Source: Paenibacillus silviterrae (GTDB lineage: Bacteria; Bacillota; Bacilli; Paenibacillales; NBRC-103111). Taken from it: DNA of 64,000 nucleotides. Below, piece after piece: positions 63,331 through 64,000 of the stretch (its first letter is position 1; each line of letters opens with the position of its first letter). The stretch is taken from positions 2,046,001 through 2,110,000 of the forward strand of contig NZ_JASKUT010000001.1 in the NCBI RefSeq assembly GCF_030167925.1. Direction: 5' to 3'. The position numbers and the translations under genes are program-made. Below the pieces are notes generated by a model that saw only the letters and a list, made by a program, of their open reading frames with translations, did not search any database and had not been told where the DNA came from.

Positions 63331-64000
63331 TCAATCGTTGGATGTTGGTAATTGTCCTTGAGCTACATGAATCTGTACGCCGTACTTCATTAAATGCTCT
63401 TCATAATCCGCCTGCAGCGGCCGGTCGGTGACACATCCGTCCAGGTCGCTTAACGGACAAATATGAAACAAGGACGGCTTGCCGACCTTCGTATGGTCGA
63501 AAACGATGATCGTCTGCCGGCTTTTACGGATCAGTGTTCGGGCGGTAGCGGCCTCAAGCTCGGAGAACGTGCTGATGCCCTGCTCGGACAATCCGTCGAC
63601 CCCGAGGAACAGCTTGCCGATGTTCAGGTGTTCGATCAGCTTCTCCGTTAAGGGCCCGCACAGCTCAAAGCTCTTATTGCGCATGACCCCGCCGGTAACG
63701 ACTACCTGAATATGCTCGCTTTCGGCAAGCTCCATAGCGATATTGACGGCATTGGTCACTACCGTGAGCGCCTTCCGTTCCTTCAGGTTACGTGCGATTA
63801 AGTAGTTCGTCGTACCCCCGGAAAGCGCAATGATGTCGCCTTCCTCGATCAGCTCCATGGCCTTGGCGGCAATCGCTTCCTTCTCCGCCCACAGACGCCC
63901 TGAGCGTTCCCTGAAGGAGGTCTCCTTCACGACCGGAAAGCTCTCGAGAAGCGCGCCTCCGATAGTTCTTACAAGTCCGCTCTTCTTCTCCAGCAAATCC
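63331..64000 (-). CDS. DeoR/GlpR-family regulator (5' end outside window)
   Basis: Reading frame open to the right edge: DLLEKKSGLVRTIGGA is the end of the DeoR helix-turn-helix region, and the sugar-phosphate-sensing domain follows (LSGGTTNYLIARNL, VVTNAVNIAMELAESEHIQVVVTGGVM, LFLGVDGLSEQGISTFSELEAATARTLI, IVFDHTKVGKPSLFHICPLSDLDGCVTD). It ends 17 bp before the ROK start, so it probably regulates sugar metabolism genes with it. Confidence 0.93.
   Translation of the reverse strand, partial: DLLEKKSGLVRTIGGALLESFPVVKETSFRERSGRLWAEKEAIAAKAMELIEEGDIIALSGGTTNYLIARNLKERKALTVVTNAVNIAMELAESEHIQVVVTGGVMRNKSFELCGPLTEKLIEHLNIGKLFLGVDGLSEQGISTFSELEAATARTLIRKSRQTIIVFDHTKVGKPSLFHICPLSDLDGCVTDRPLQADYEEHLMKYGVQIHVAQGQLPTSND

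Overview
The window reads as chromosomal DNA of a low-to-mid GC Gram-positive bacterium, most likely a Paenibacillus or close relative. Evidence: the yqhQ / yqhR / aroQ / aminopeptidase P / efp neighbourhood, a DtxR-type mntR, splB (spore photoproduct lyase), sporulation-type orphan histidine kinases, strong AGGAGG ribosome binding sites, and a T-box leader on metG. I saw no rRNA, tRNA, CRISPR, IS element or prophage replication/capsid genes.

Region 1 (1-18.2 kb) is the special part: an extracellular contractile injection system (eCIS; Afp/PVC/MAC-like phage-tail-like machine), all on the minus strand, read from about 17.15 kb down past the window's left edge. In order of transcription it has: an eCIS-core DUF4157 protein with a HELTH motif, an Afp15-like AAA ATPase, a DUF4255 (Pvc16-type) terminator protein, an unrecognised beta-rich protein, one sheath, inner tube 1, a tail-assembly protein with a CxxC pair, a 59-residue DUF6760 protein (too short for ordinary ORF calling), inner tube 2, a 1354-residue cysteine-free, basic, disordered protein, a LysM baseplate protein, a VgrG-type spike split in two by a single in-frame stop codon, gp25, and the start of a baseplate-J (Afp11-like) protein. 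A divergent gene at 17380 encodes a likely associated cargo or accessory protein.

Region 2 (18.2-46.5 kb) is housekeeping and accessory metabolism: a phosphatase, two GNATs and two VOC proteins; efp / aminopeptidase / aroQ / yqhR facing yqhQ; patatin, mntR and splB; ccdA; a zinc-uptake operon znuA-znuC-znuB with a half Zur box; a Gfo/Idh/MocA oxidoreductase; T-box-controlled metG; yidD; a two-component pair; an acyltransferase; proline dehydrogenase; and a hexuronate operon uxaE-uxaC facing an AraC regulator.

Region 3 (46.5-64 kb) has a TagO-like sugar-phosphate transferase, an AbrB-type membrane protein, an M29 aminopeptidase, ndk, a shortened LTA-synthase-like sulfatase with a TIG-like tail, a heterodimeric ABC exporter with one degenerate site, a UPF0173 hydrolase, two overlapping orphan histidine kinases, a ROK glucokinase and a DeoR-family regulator cut by the right edge.

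Three gene-poor intervals (about 20.7-21.0, 32.0-32.75 and 50.5-51.15 kb) carry a dispersed repeat family. Two of them contain 113-bp tandem units, each with two inverted repeats, which could fold as RNA or DNA hairpins.
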